The notes beneath the pieces are model-generated. The model had not been told where the DNA came from. It saw only the letters and a program-made list of their open reading frames with translations, and searched no databases. From Craterostigma plantagineum (Eukaryota > Streptophyta > Magnoliopsida > Lamiales > Linderniaceae), in NCBI GenBank assembly GCA_027422505.1, contig JAPQWV010000659.1, positions 240,736 to 304,735 on the forward strand: a stretch of 64,000 nucleotides of DNA. Direction: 5' to 3'. The first letter of the stretch is position 1, and each line of letters begins with the position of its first letter. Position numbers and translations under genes: made by a program. Positions 38,201 through 49,390 of the stretch are shown one piece after another.

Positions 38201-38606
38201 TCTCCGCCGTGCGCAACCTCCCATCTTTTTTCGAGCGCAGAAGCAAAGAAAAAAAAAAGGAACGAAATTCGTCGTTAGCGCAAGCACTCATTCGTCTACC
38301 GTATTGAAATCGAGGCGTTATTACTACTTTACCTGTTTCTCTGCTCAGCTGCTCGCCGAAGGCGATCACTGGGAGGGCCGAGGCGAAGAAAATGTACGCC
38401 GTTGGGGCGAGAATTCTGAGGAAAACGAACGGTGTGAAAAACGAAAAAAATCGAATTACTTTCGTCGGGAATTTCGGAGAAAATTTGAGGAAATCGAAAA
38501 ACCTTGCGCCCGAGCCACATGCGTCTACCCAGTCCTTTTTGTAGCAAGTTAGCCTGCCTTTGACATCACTCACAACTCCCTTGAATGGAGTTTTGAGATG
38601 ATCCAT
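35206..38606 (-). CDS. BOR1: BOR-type boron (borate) exporter
   Basis: Twelve exons on the minus strand: 38503-38606, 38333-38415, 38038-38224, 37801-37939, 37545-37710, 37240-37406, 36983-37156, 36696-36911, 36298-36611, 35680-35953, 35448-35585 and 35206-35247 (667 aa), frame unbroken. It is an SLC4-like anion-exchanger family protein with about a dozen membrane segments. Markers: [94 protein letters not shown] and [19 protein letters not shown]. The tail has [10 protein letters not shown], an acidic/tyrosine motif of the kind used for endocytic sorting in BOR1. It exports borate from cells for xylem loading or boron tolerance. Most introns are short (58-161 bp) and T-rich on the coding strand. 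[11 protein letters not shown] in exon 6 contains a small internal duplication. BOR1 versus BOR2 cannot be settled here. Confidence 0.93.
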
Positions 38607-40378
38607 GGTGTGTTTTTTTCCTTAGCTGAGCTGAAGGCAGGTTAAGAGATATGACTTAAAACTACTGAGTTATTATTAACATTGCAATGAAGAACACCGA
38701 AAAATGTATTCTTGAAAGATGAGTTCAATAAAAAAAAGTAGTGTTCTTTACCAGATCCTAAAACCCTCGGCGAAAGGATAAATAAATAAAGAAACACAGA
38801 TGAAGAGAAATTTAATGATGTTAGAATCGCAGGTGAATAGGGGAACTTTTTACAAGCCAATCCGTGTTCATGAAGAAAGCCGTTGTCCCATAAATATTGA
38901 AGGGAAAAAAAGGGGCATTAAATTCATTGAAGAAAAGCCGGGGAAAATAATGGGTAAAGCTCCAAGCTTGGCACGATTCTATCGAATCAATGCATCAACC
39001 TAGATAGACCTTCAATTCTATTACAGAGAGAAAATTGAGACATAAATGAAAACATATATCAGCCCAGGCATATACGAAAGAGAAGGAAAAAAGGAAAACA
39101 ACATTCAAGAACTCACACAATGCGCGATGTTTTTGGATCAAAACTTCACACACAACCAAAAAAAAAAAAGTGGGCTGTTGTGATGATCCTTTATTTTATT
39201 TCCCGGCAGGCAAAGACGCCGCCGAGAAACAAAAAGGTGCAGACAAAATATGAAGGACGAAAGGGAAAGAAAGAGTCTCACCACCTATTTTTTCTCCCTT
39301 AAATTTATCTTTTTCCTTTTTCAATTTTTTAAATTTCCGATCCTTGTTTTTCTCTTGGCCAACTATTGATAGATTGCTTCACTCGTTCCTTGAATTGAAA
39401 GAGCAGCAAATGTGTGTTGTGTTGTGTTGTGTTGTGTTGTGGGCTTAAAATCAAATATTTATATGCCCAAATACAAAAAGTAGGTCCCACATAATCATTA
39501 GATGAAAAAGCTTAGTCTGTAAAGCAGTAAAACTAGTCAAATATGTTGTTTAATAATACAAAACAACCTATGCAGTTTTGGCTTGGACAGCTCACAATCA
39601 CCGTGTGTCCCCATTATTTCGTTTCCGTAATAGGAGTATGAGATTGAACTAAATACAACTTCAAATTAATTAAAAAACCATTTATATATATAAACTTTGA
39701 AATATCAAGAATCGTTCATGCATGGAAACACCCCCCGAGAAATAATGTGCTGTTCCAATGAACGGTTATTAAATGCGAATTATATGAAGGTAGAAGAAAG
39801 AACAAGAAACGTTAATGAAAAGCAAACTGTCGCACGGCTATATTAGTGCACATTCATCGTATAAATTTATTGACGCGTTTGGTGATTTTTTGTCTACTAC
39901 CATAACGACAACATTCAAAGAATCCACCGGCAAAACATATTACATGACATTTATTTTAGAAAAATAAAAAACTTCTTTGAACATGTGAAGGTAAGGTGTT
40001 TCATTTTTGATCCATTTATTGGGCTTGTTAATTTGAAGTATGGGTCTAAATGGACCTTTAATGACAAACGAGCCAACTAAATTGGGCTTTTAAAGCCTAA
40101 AAAGGCCTGGTATTTCCCCGAATATAAAAGAAGGGTTAACAAATGGTCCCCACGCTTCTTTTTTTGACTATTATCTATACGAATCCACATGATTCTCATT
40201 ATTGCATTGAGAAACCATGGAATAAACTTTTTCTTCCTTTTTCATTTATGGACAGCTTTATTACTCATTGACTTCCAACTCCAAGTGCATATATTATATA
40301 TGCAGGCACAAGATAGATTATCCTAAATCGAGCTATATATACCATCTATATGCCTTCGCTTCTAACATATTAATACAT
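38607..40378. other. BOR promoter/leader and spacer
   Basis: Starts with the BOR 5' leader; a likely leader-intron acceptor (CTTCAG) lies about 30 bases before the ATG. A (TGTGT)n microsatellite is at about 39411-39440. No ORF with homology. The last part is the promoter of the EG45-like gene. Confidence 0.4.
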
Positions 40379-40907
40379 ATGATGTCAAAGCACAAAGAGT
40401 TTATAAGCATCTTCCTCGTCATCTTCGCAGAGCTTATCCATCTTTCTCTCTCGGATATTGGCACCGCCGCACAATATCTCCCTCCGTACACTCGTAAGTT
40501 TCATCTATATATAAATATACGTAAGTTTCATCTATATATAATATACATATAATATTACATGAGATTCTTATTCGATGTCCGAAAATATTACAGCGACGGC
40601 GTGCTACGGCGGCGACCTGTCTCAGTTCCCCATCAGCAACCACTTCGCGGCGGCGGGAGAGAGCATATGGGACAACGGCGCCGCCTGTGGGAGGGAGTAC
40701 CTAGTGCGGTGCATCAGCGCCGACTCGCCGGACGTCTGCAAGGCCGACCAGGTGATCACAGTCAAGGTGGTGGATAGGGCGGCGACGGCGGCATCGCCGC
40801 CGTCTCAGGGCGGAGCCAGCCTCGTCTTGTCTAACACGGCGTTCGAGGCCATCGCCGATGTCACTACTAGTGGCGTGCTTGTCTACAATGTCGAGTTCAG
40901 AGAGTAA
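40379..40907 (+). CDS. EG45-like / plant natriuretic peptide-like secreted protein
   Basis: Two exons: 40379-40493 and 40594-40907 (142 aa). It starts MMSKHKEFISIFLVIFAELI, a signal peptide of about 25 residues. The mature part is a single double-psi beta-barrel (expansin-like domain 1): ATACYGG, AAGESIWDNGAACGREYLVR, CISADSPDVC, then ITVKVVDRAA and LVLSNTAFEAIADV. It lacks the second expansin domain, as in EG45/PNP-A-like proteins, which act in the apoplast on water and ion balance. Exon 2 is GC-rich. The end is ambiguous: the frame stops at 40907 (FRE stop), or GAGTAAGT at 40903 could be a donor leading to one more residue after 41016. Confidence 0.87.
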
Positions 40908-40977
40908 GTTAAAAAGTACATGTTTTTTCTGTTCTTACCCTTTGAAACGGTCTACTACTTTCTTAATTTTTTAATCA

Positions 40978-40978
40978 A

Positions 40979-41010
<32 letters not shown>
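40978..41010. repeat. (TA)n microsatellite
   Basis: About 25 bases of uninterrupted TA followed by TATG repeats, just downstream of the EG45-like gene. Confidence 0.8.
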
Positions 41011-41013
<3 letters not shown>

Positions 41014-41480
41014 GTAGGGCTTGAAGCTCAACCAATAGGGTAACTTTCGAATGAACTCTGAGGCGGCGACGACATGGCCAATGTCAAGGACAAGGAAATT
41101 TCGTCGTTAAGAGAAAAAAAGAATGGTCCAAGTCCACTTGCGTTGCTATTACATTGCAAGATGTTAATTTGATTATTAGGTGTAAAATTTTGGTTTATTA
41201 ATTAAATGTTAAACGTTCTCTTCGCATATGCGTGTGACCTGTAAAAGCGTGTCATTATTGCTAAATGATAGAAGAGCACCTAGCGAATTTCACACCGATT
41301 AACGTTGACTTCCATTCTATGAACAATAATTGACAGTTAATAATATTATGGCGTCGAATGTGCATTCACACGCAATAGTTTCGGCTGGGACCCTTTGCAT
41401 TTCTTTCATATACACTACGTCCACATGTGATGTCGGAAAAGATTGAAAAGCACATATTAATATATAAAGAGAGGAATTTA

Positions 41481-41764
41481 ATGATGTGGCACCGATTCGT
41501 GCCATTTCAACATCACACATCGTAATCCAAGTTTCTGTCATCTTAATTAACACCTTATAGGTGTCGTTAATCGACATTTCGGATGCTGATGTAGCATGTT
41601 GACGCATTACATAATATTTTACGTGTCAATGAAATATTTCGTGTCAATATGCTACATCAGCATCCGATATGCCGATTAATGGCACCTAAAAAGTATTAAT
41701 TAATATGACATAACCTTAAATATCGACGTGTAGTGTTGAAATGGCACGAATAGGTGTCACATCA
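41481..41764. repeat. Foldback (inverted repeat) of about 280 bp
   Basis: The left arm (41481-41603) carries GTGGCACCGATTCGTGCCAT, GGTGTCGTTAATCGACAT and GGATGCTGATGTAGCAT. The right arm (41648-41764) has their complements: ATGCTACATCAGCATCC, GCCGATTAATGGCACC and ATGGCACGAATAGGTGTCAC. The loop is about 44 bp. No coding capacity. Looks like a MITE, but its exact ends and target duplication are not resolved. Confidence 0.7.
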
Positions 41765-42189
41765 ACACGTGCTCACATAAGGTGGCCACATAAGGTAAGC
41801 ATCATAAAATTCATATATAGACACACAGACATATTTATACATTCCATAAACCGAAGACCGCGTCAACGTCTCTCTCCGTAGGTCGACGTGCGTATTTTCA
41901 TGCATGAAATTACATTTGATTTAGTAGAAGTTTATAATCTTGGCTTCGTCCAACTGCATATTGGTCGCGAGGGAGTTTAACACTAGATATTTTTTCCTTT
42001 ATATATATAGTCCATATTTTCTATGTTCGAGAAGGGCATGAAAAGTTGTGAGGGCGGTTGATTCATTAATTAATTATCACGCAACAATCCATAAAAGCGG
42101 CTAAGTCCACTCATATGAAGTTCTATATAACGTTACGTATAATACGTAGGGCCTAGCTAGGCGTCCTCCTATATAAGTATTAAAAAGTA

Positions 42190-45102
42190 TGGGAAATTTG
42201 TATTCAGTCCCTAGTTTGTATGTTTGGTAAGAGTTCAGTCCCTGTCAGAGTTGGCGTTAGTTTTAAGGACCAAGAATTTGAAAATTGCAGAGATAAGGAT
42301 TTAAAATATGTATTGACGAAAATACCCATCCCACCATACTGAACCAATAGTTATTTTCCGGCGACTTTCTGTTATGCTTTTAGATTATATTGTTATAAAT
42401 GTCCAGCGAACTGTTATTTTCCATACCTTATCTGTTACGACGATGCAGAATATTGTTACCGGCATAGTATTTAATATACGAATCCCGTTTTTACAGTGAA
42501 TCGAGGTCCGAAATTCCGAATGCCCATTAACCAACCAAAATCGGCGAGTAATGTAGGATGTATTGTGGTATTGACGAAGCAAGATGCAAGATTTGTGTGA
42601 TTTTTTTTATCTTTCTATTTAGGGTTCTAATATGCGAAAATAAGATGAAATCAAATCCATTTTCTGCACCGATTACATCTAGTACGTACAAAATCGAAGT
42701 ACCCATAGTATGCGCAGCTCGCTGCGGCTCATCGTCTGCTCGTTCTTCCGACCTTCATCTTTCAATTTCGCGAAAATACGATCGACCCCAATAATTTGGG
42801 TATATTTTTACTGTGTCCAGACTGTTACTAGATCTACCAAATTCGTTACCATATGTGACGAACTAGTTACTGTTTATGCTAAATCAGTTATTTATTGGAG
42901 CTAAATTGTTACCATGCGTACTGTTATAATTTGCGAAAACAAGATGGAATCAAAGCTGTTTTTGCCAACGATTACATCTAATATGTATCAATTCGAATTA
43001 CCCATAGTATGAGAAGCTCAGTGCGGCACATTTTCTGCTCGTTCGTCCGCCTTCATCTTTCAATTTCGTGAAAATACGATCGACCCAGTAATTTGTGTAT
43101 ATTTTTACTGGCATCAAAGTTGTTACTCGGTCTACCAAATTCGTTACTACGTCGGCGAAACTCGTTATTTCGTGAAATACTGTCGACCCCAATAATTTGG
43201 ATATATTTTTACTGTGTCCAAACTGTTACTCGCAGTGTCAAATATGTTACCTGCTTTGCCAAAATCGTTACTAGATCTGTCAAAATCGTTACTAGTATAT
43301 GCGCTTCTGTTACTATGTTGACTAAATTGTTGCTAAATTGTCGGTGAAATTTCGGGCGGGAAAACCATAATGAGATGAATTTTGGGCGGGAGTCTAAGTA
43401 AAATCAAGCATAGATTATCTGTTACCCAATATGTGTAAACTGTTACTAGTTATATGTTTATATGTTACTAGAATTATTATAGTTTCTCAATTAGGGTTTG
43501 TGATTAAAATCATAACCTAAACAAATATATTTTTATCTAAAACTTCGTAAATTCATATATTTCACTGAATATATCACGTTTAAGATTAATTGAAGATGTC
43601 ACTAATTTTGTTGAATCATTTATATTAAATGTTATTTTGTCTAACTATTCTATTACTAGTGATGTATATACATGTTACTCATATGTCGATTTATGTTACT
43701 TTATCCGGAAAAATTGTTTCTGATCACGGTTAAACCGTTACTGCATAAAAACTGTAAACAATATAGCATTTGTGATTAATATTAATCGAATATGTCATTA
43801 ATTTTGATGAATCAATTGTTTTAGGTCGACCATTTAGATTGTAATAAACAACCAATAGTTCATTTCTAACACGTTTTGTGTAAGTAAATCAATTTGGTAG
43901 ACGCATGATCATCCTTTCAAGAATAGTGTTACTTGTTCTTCATACTATATACTTCAACTTCTTCAATCTCAACATAATCTCCACGAAAATCACAAACTAA
44001 ACTGATATATTTTTATCTAAATGTTGGTAAATTCATATATTTTAGTGAATGTAAAGTGTTTGCAATATAAAATTTAAAAATATAAAGCAAACTAATCAAA
44101 TATTAAATTGTTATTATGAATAGCTATCTGTTACTCGCCGACGTAGTAACGAATTTGGTAGACCGAGTAACAACTTTGATGCCAGTAAAAATATACACAA
44201 ATTAATGGGGTCGATCATATTTTTACGAAATTGAAAGATGAAGGTCGGACGAACGAGCAGACAATGTGCCTAACTGAGCTTCACATATTATGGGTACTTC
44301 GAATTGATACATATTAGATGTAATCGTTGGCAAAAACGGCTTTGATTCAATCTTGTTTTCGTAAATTATAACAGTACGCATGGTAACAATTTAGCTCCGA
44401 TAAATAACGGATTTAGCATAAAGAATAACTATTTCGTCACATATGGTAACGAATTTGGTAGATCTAGTAACAGTCTGGACACGTAAAAATATACCCAAAT
44501 TATTGGGTCGATCGTATTTTCGCGAAATTGAAAGATGAAAGTCGGAAGAACGAGCAGACAATGAGCCGCAGCGAGCTGCGCATACTATGGGTACTTCGAA
44601 TTTGTACGTACTAGATGTAATCGGTGCCATAAATGGCTTTGATTTCATCTTATTTTCGCATATTAGAACCCTAAATAGAAAGATAAAAAAACTCACACAA
44701 ATCTTACATCTTGCTTCGTCAATACCACATTATATCCTACATTACACGCCGATTTTGATTGGTTAATGGACATTCGAAATTTCGGACCTCGATTCACCGT
44801 AAAAACGGGATTCATAAATTAAATACTATGCCGATAACAATTTTCTGCATCGTCGTAACAGATAAGGTCTGAAAAATAACAGTTCGCTGGACATTTACAA
44901 CAATATAACTTAAAAGAATAACAGAAAGTCGCCGGAAAATAACTATTGGTTCAGTATGTTGGGATGAGTATTTTCGTCAATACATATTTTAAATCCTTAT
45001 CTCTGCAAATTTCGAATTTTTGGTCCTTAAAACTAACATCAGCTCTGACAGGGACTGAACTCTTACCAAACATGCAAAGTAGGGACTGAATACAAATTTC
45101 TC
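42190..45102. mobile_element. Mutator-like foldback element, 2.9 kb, with exact 9-bp target duplication
   Basis: Flanked by a perfect 9-bp direct repeat TAAAAAGTA (42181-42189 and 45103-45111). The termini are long inverted repeats. The left begins TGGGAAATTTGTATTCAGTC; the right, read inward, begins GAGAAATTTGTATTCAGTCC. The arms stay inverted copies for about 1 kb each (42190-43330 and 44110-45102). Each arm carries repeated modules, including the phrase CTGCTCGTTC and a 21-bp periodic GTTAC repeat. No transposase motif is visible in any frame. The 9-bp duplication and long TIRs fit a non-autonomous Mutator-like (Foldback-type) element. Confidence 0.85.
42824..43330. repeat. 21-bp periodic GTTAC repeat blocks inside the Mutator-like element
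   Basis: GTTA(C/T) words start at 42824, 42845, 42866, 42887 and 42908; at 43122, 43143 and 43164; and at 43225, 43246, 43267, 43288 and 43309, each exactly 21 bases apart. The rough consensus is GTTACTNNNTNTGCCAAATTC. In one frame each unit encodes seven residues beginning Val-Thr (for example VTRSTKF, VTICDEL, VTVYAKS). Inverted counterparts occur in the right arm near 44390-44480. Each block follows a shared lead with AATAATTTGG and TATATTTTTACTG. Confidence 0.85.
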
Positions 45103-45111
45103 TAAAAAGTA

Positions 45112-45810
45112 ACCATGTATATATGGTTGACGCATGGAACCTTCGAAATCAACGTACGACAAGTCAAATTTATTTAAGTTGCTGAACGATTTATTTAATT
45201 ACAAGGTGTAGATGTAGAATAAGCTCGTAATAATAATCACAAGTTTGGAAAATCAACGAAATATATTATTTTATACCTTTGTTGGGCCTAATATTAACGG
45301 GCCTGTTTCAATTTAAGGCCCAAACCGATTAGTAAATCAACTCAGACGTAGATAATCCATACGGAGACTGTCCTTAGTCCTTACACTCAGATTTTCCCAC
45401 TTTTTGTATCACACTTCATGTCCAATTAAATCACGTCATTGAATTTTTGATCTAGGGGCTATCATATTTTTTCTCTATTTTTAAATTCTTTTAATTCTAC
45501 AATTCACCAAAACACAAAATCACTATTATTTTAGGTGATGATAAAAATATATAAACCTCGCCAATTTATTCGTTATTTTATGATGATTAAAATGATATCC
45601 ATATATTATATTTTTATGTACTAGTAAGAATTGTAATTTTAGTATTTTGGGATATAAATTGGAATACAAAAGTGAGACATCGATTTCATCAGACTTACAC
45701 TACTCAATTCACAGAGGGAGAGAGAGAGAGTTGATAATCTCCGTCGTCGGCGTCGCTAGTAAAATATTCTATTGAATTCGTTCGATCAGTTGGACGATCG
45801 AGCGCCATAG
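45112..45810. promoter_or_regulatory. Upstream region of histone H2A.Z gene
   Basis: AT-rich promoter and leader. A GAGA tract (about 45716-45730) sits just before the ATG, typical of plant 5' UTRs. No other feature is certain. Confidence 0.35.
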
Positions 45811-47530
45811 ATGTCTGGAAAAGGAGCGAAGGGTCTTTTGACTGGGAAGACGCCGGCGGCAAAGGATAAAGACAAGGATAAGAAGAAACCCACCTCTCGT
45901 TCTTCTAGAGCTGGCCTTCAGGTGGAATTTTCTTTTTTCCTTTGTTGCTGCTTCGGAAAGTTCACAATTTTCGAATATTGATCTATGTTCTTTGAATTGT
46001 TCGGTAGATTCACGTATTCTTTAGCAGTCCTCTTTTCCGGCAATTTTTCTCTTGTTTTTGCGTGGGAACGATGGCAATTTGTGCCGTGAGGATGATTTTG
46101 CTCACTTGTCTTGCTTCTTCGTACACTCTGAGGCGTAAAATGGGTAGATGAATTTCGTGAAACTGATTTCAATTGCTTCCTGAATATTTTCATGGATATC
46201 CTTCGCCTTTTTGAGCTATGCCCATCTCATAATTCGGACAACGAATATGAAATGTCCAACTCTTCTGCTAAATGACCTTGTAAAGATTCATTGATTCTCG
46301 GCCAAATTATTAAACTAGATCGCTAAATATGCCTCTTGTGTTTTTTAGGTCACTAAGTTTTGTAACTGCAAACTTAGGTCACTAAGTATCGTTATCGATT
46401 TTTTTAGGTCACTAAGTTTCGCAATTGCAAACTTAGGTCACTAAGTATCGTTATCGATTTTTTTTAGGTTACTAAGTTTCGTAATTGCAAACTTAGGTCA
46501 CTAAGTATCGTTCGATTTTTTTTGGGACATTTTTGAATTTTTTGATAAAGCTGAACGGAATACACATGTGGCGTGACCGGCATCCTAGATGGCAAAATTT
46601 TTTAGGCCACGTCATTGTCCAACGTGTGTGTATAAAGAAAAAAAACTATTTAAAGATTAAAAGAGAACTAGTTCCCTCCAAACTTATATGATTAATCTCC
46701 TAAACGACCAAATTGATTCCACAAAAATGATATGTGCCCCTCATATGATGTGTGACTGCAAGAAACGCACATTCTTGATGACGTGTTGGAAAGATGATAA
46801 CCTTGAATTTTAGTGACGTGGCCTAAAAAATTTTGTCATCTACGACGCCGGTCACGCCACATGTGTATTCCGTTCAGCTTTATCAGAAAAATTCAAAAAA
46901 TGTCCCAAAAAATCGATAACGATACTTAGTGACCTAAGTTTGCAATTACGAAACTTAGTGACCTAAAAAAAATCAATAACGATACTTAGTGATCTAAGTT
47001 TGCAATTACAAAACTTAGTGACCTAAAAAAATCGACAACGATACTTAGTGACCTAAGTTTGCAATTATGAAACTTAGTGACCTAAAAAACACGAGAGGCA
47101 TAGTTAGCGACCTAGTTTAATAATTTGGCCTTGATTCTCTAACCTCTATAGCTCTGTGTACCATGGTTTCGCTGTTTTCACAGATCTTTTCTTTGTCCTC
47201 GTATCATATCGTCATCGCTCTTCTTTGATGCAGTTCCCCGTTGGGCGAATCCACCGTCTACTGAAAGAACGAGTCACTGCCCATGGTAGAGTAGGCGCCA
47301 TAGCAGCCGTCTACTCAGCAGCCATTTTAGAGTACTTAACCGCCGAAGTCTTAGAGTTGGCTGGAAATGCGAGTAAAGATCTAAAGGTGAAGCGCATAAC
47401 TCCTCGCCATCTTCAGTTAGCCATTCGCGGCGACGAAGAACTCGACACGCTCATCAAAGGAACCATCGCCGGCGGCGGCGTAATCCCTCACATACACAAA
47501 TCTCTCATCAACAAATCTTCCAAGGAATGA
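45811..47530 (+). CDS. Histone H2A.Z variant
   Basis: Two exons: 45811-45921 and 47234-47530 (135 aa). N-terminal tail [20 protein letters not shown] with a Lys/Asp-rich stretch; histone fold with [20 protein letters not shown]; then [20 protein letters not shown] and [20 protein letters not shown], ending [14 protein letters not shown]2A.Z markers: the acidic-patch/docking sequence [26 protein letters not shown] and no SQEF (H2A.X) or SPKK (H2A.W) tail. It replaces H2A in nucleosomes at gene starts through SWR1 and affects transcription and temperature response. The 1312-bp intron carries a Mutator-like insertion (46300-47130). Confidence 0.94.
46300..47130. mobile_element. Mutator-like foldback element in H2A.Z intron, 831 bp, exact 9-bp target duplication
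   Basis: The perfect 9-bp direct repeat TTGATTCTC flanks it (46291-46299 and 47131-47139). The inverted ends begin GGCCAAATTATTAAACTAG (46300) and end with its complement at 47130. Each arm holds about three tandem units of about 60 bp carrying TTAGGTCACTAAGT and CAAACTTAGGTCACTAAGTA (46340-46515; inverted at 46905-47090). No ORF. The 9-bp duplication and long internally tandem TIRs point to a non-autonomous Mutator-like element. Splice sites of the host intron remain intact. Confidence 0.88.
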
Positions 47531-47830
47531 AATCCATTACCATCATTGCATTACTGCTGCTGATGCTTTAAACGTTTGAGATGGGCTTTAGTACATCAGG
47601 CTGCTTAGTTCTGTATATGGTTGTAATATGTTGTTTGGAGTTTGGACACAGTTGTATGCATCTTCGTTTTTACGAATTAATGCGTTGTTGATTGAGAAGA
47701 TCTGTTACAACCTAAGAACGACTCACGGGCCTTTTTTTTTCTAGGACAACAACGAAGTTCCCATCCGAATAACATCATAAAACAAGAGCAGAAACTGCGC
47801 AAGTTAAAGAGAAGTAGAGCAGCGAAGGGA
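47531..47830. other. Convergent 3' region of H2A.Z and KCS genes
   Basis: 300 bases shared by the 3' ends of the plus-strand H2A.Z and minus-strand KCS genes. No ORF of note. Confidence 0.4.
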
Positions 47831-49390
47831 TCAAAGAGCAGAGAATTTAGGAACTTCGACGGGGAAGTTGTGAATCTCATCGATCCATGGATTCTTCTCC
47901 TTCGAAGGGTTAACAGTCCTCAGAGCTTTCCACACAGCGCTGTTACACTTAAATCCCGACCCAAACGCTATCTGCCACACCCTATCTCCTCTCCCAATCC
48001 TTCCCTTGGCTTCAGAATAGGCGAGCTCATACCAAAGAGAACTGCTCGACGTATTCCCGAACCTATAAAGGCTCATCCTCGAAGGCTCCATATGCCACTC
48101 AGAAAGCTGTAGATTCTTCTCAAGCTCGTCGAGCACTGCCCTGCCGCCGGCGTGGATGCAGAAATGCTCGAACGCAAGCTTGAAATCGGGGATGTAAGGC
48201 TTGAGCTTCATCTTCAGCACCTTCTTACCCACTAAGGTGGCGAAGAAGAGTAGCTGTTCAGACATGGGAAGAACTAAAGGTCCCAAGGTTGTAATATTCG
48301 TCTTTAGGGCTTCGCCGGCGACCGCCATCAAGTCTTTGGACAGAGAAACGCCAACCTTACCGTTCGAGTCTTCCCTCTGTGTTATACAGTCGTAGCACCT
48401 ATCGTCTGAGCCCTTGTGCGTCCTAACGGTGTGGACCAGCCTATACTTCGACCTACGCCGATCGGACCCTTTGTTCGAAAGGAGAATCGCAGCACCGCCC
48501 ATGCGAAACAGGCAGTTGGGCAAAAGCATGGACCTTTCGTTCCCAAAGTACCAATTCAGCGTGATGTTCTCCATGCTTAGGACGAGGGCGTATGTGTTGG
48601 GATGGACCTGTAAGAGATCCTTGGCTAAGTCGACGGATATGAGGCCGGCGCTGCAACCCATCCCGCCGAGGTTGTAGCTGATTATGTTCCCTCGAAGCTT
48701 GTAATGGTTGACGATCATCGCCGAGAGAGAAGGCGTGGGGTTGAAGAGGCTGCAGTTTACGACCAAGATTCCTATGTCCTTGGGCTTCACGCGAGTCTTG
48801 TCAAGAAGCTCATCTATGGCGCCGAACATGACTGTCTCGGCCTCCTTCCTCGCCTCGGCCATGGATGGGTTAGGTGGGACCCGCAGAACGGCGTCTGGGA
48901 GGTAAGTGGATTCGCCAAGGCCTGACCTTTCGAGGATCTTCCTCTGAAATTCGAGGTTTTCTTGGGTGAAGGTGCCGGTGAGGTTCGACCTTTCCATGAA
49001 CATCTTGCGAGTGCATTTTCTTTCTTCGTCGGGCTTGTAGCAGGCGAAGTTGACGAGGTAGACTGGGCGGGGGCGCGTGAGGAAGTAGACGGTGGAGAGG
49101 AAGACGAATAGGGCGGAGCAGAGGATTACTGATACGAGGTTGAATCTTAGGTGGTCCCATAGGACGGCGAGGTCTCCGAGGGAGAAGGTGGAGAGCTGGG
49201 CGGCGACGACGACGGCGAGGGGAGACAAGAAGAGGTACATACCGTGCGTTATGAGGTGGTGGTAGCCGAGCTTTACGTACTTCAGCTTCACTGACTGCTT
49301 GAAGTCGGGGAGCTTCTGCGAGGAAGAAGTCGTCGCCGGCGGCGGCGGCGGCGGTGGATTCAAGGGACCGGCGGCTTTTCTTTCGCTCAT
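47831..49390 (-). CDS. 3-ketoacyl-CoA synthase (KCS4/KCS11-like fatty acid elongase)
   Basis: A single uninterrupted coding exon of 519 aa. It condenses malonyl-CoA with long-chain acyl-CoA in the ER, the first step of very-long-chain fatty acid elongation for waxes, sphingolipids and suberin. Two N-terminal membrane segments lie at about 49-68 and 83-104. FAE1/CUT1 domain: [63 protein letters not shown] (catalytic Cys246), [13 protein letters not shown] (His413) and [17 protein letters not shown] (Asn446). A poly-Pro run (residues 12-18) is coded by a GGC/GCC repeat at about 49336-49356. The sequence is closest to the KCS4/9/11/17 group. Leader introns are likely upstream (an acceptor lies at about 49622). 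The adjacent H2A.Z gene converges on it tail to tail. Confidence 0.95.
   Translation of the reverse strand: MSERKAAGPLNPPPPPPPATTSSSQKLPDFKQSVKLKYVKLGYHHLITHGMYLFLSPLAVVVAAQLSTFSLGDLAVLWDHLRFNLVSVILCSALFVFLSTVYFLTRPRPVYLVNFACYKPDEERKCTRKMFMERSNLTGTFTQENLEFQRKILERSGLGESTYLPDAVLRVPPNPSMAEARKEAETVMFGAIDELLDKTRVKPKDIGILVVNCSLFNPTPSLSAMIVNHYKLRGNIISYNLGGMGCSAGLISVDLAKDLLQVHPNTYALVLSMENITLNWYFGNERSMLLPNCLFRMGGAAILLSNKGSDRRRSKYRLVHTVRTHKGSDDRCYDCITQREDSNGKVGVSLSKDLMAVAGEALKTNITTLGPLVLPMSEQLLFFATLVGKKVLKMKLKPYIPDFKLAFEHFCIHAGGRAVLDELEKNLQLSEWHMEPSRMSLYRFGNTSSSSLWYELAYSEAKGRIGRGDRVWQIAFGSGFKCNSAVWKALRTVNPSKEKNPWIDEIHNFPVEVPKFSAL

Noticed and set aside
42558..44696. Frames of 60-100 aa inside the Mutator-like element as host genes
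   Set aside because: They come from the 21-bp repeat and inverted arms; the same peptides recur on both strands. Treated as element content, not host genes.
48414..49160. Several frames of 65-96 aa on both strands inside the KCS gene
   Set aside because: All overlap the strongly supported 519-aa KCS frame; their openness follows from its GC-rich codons.
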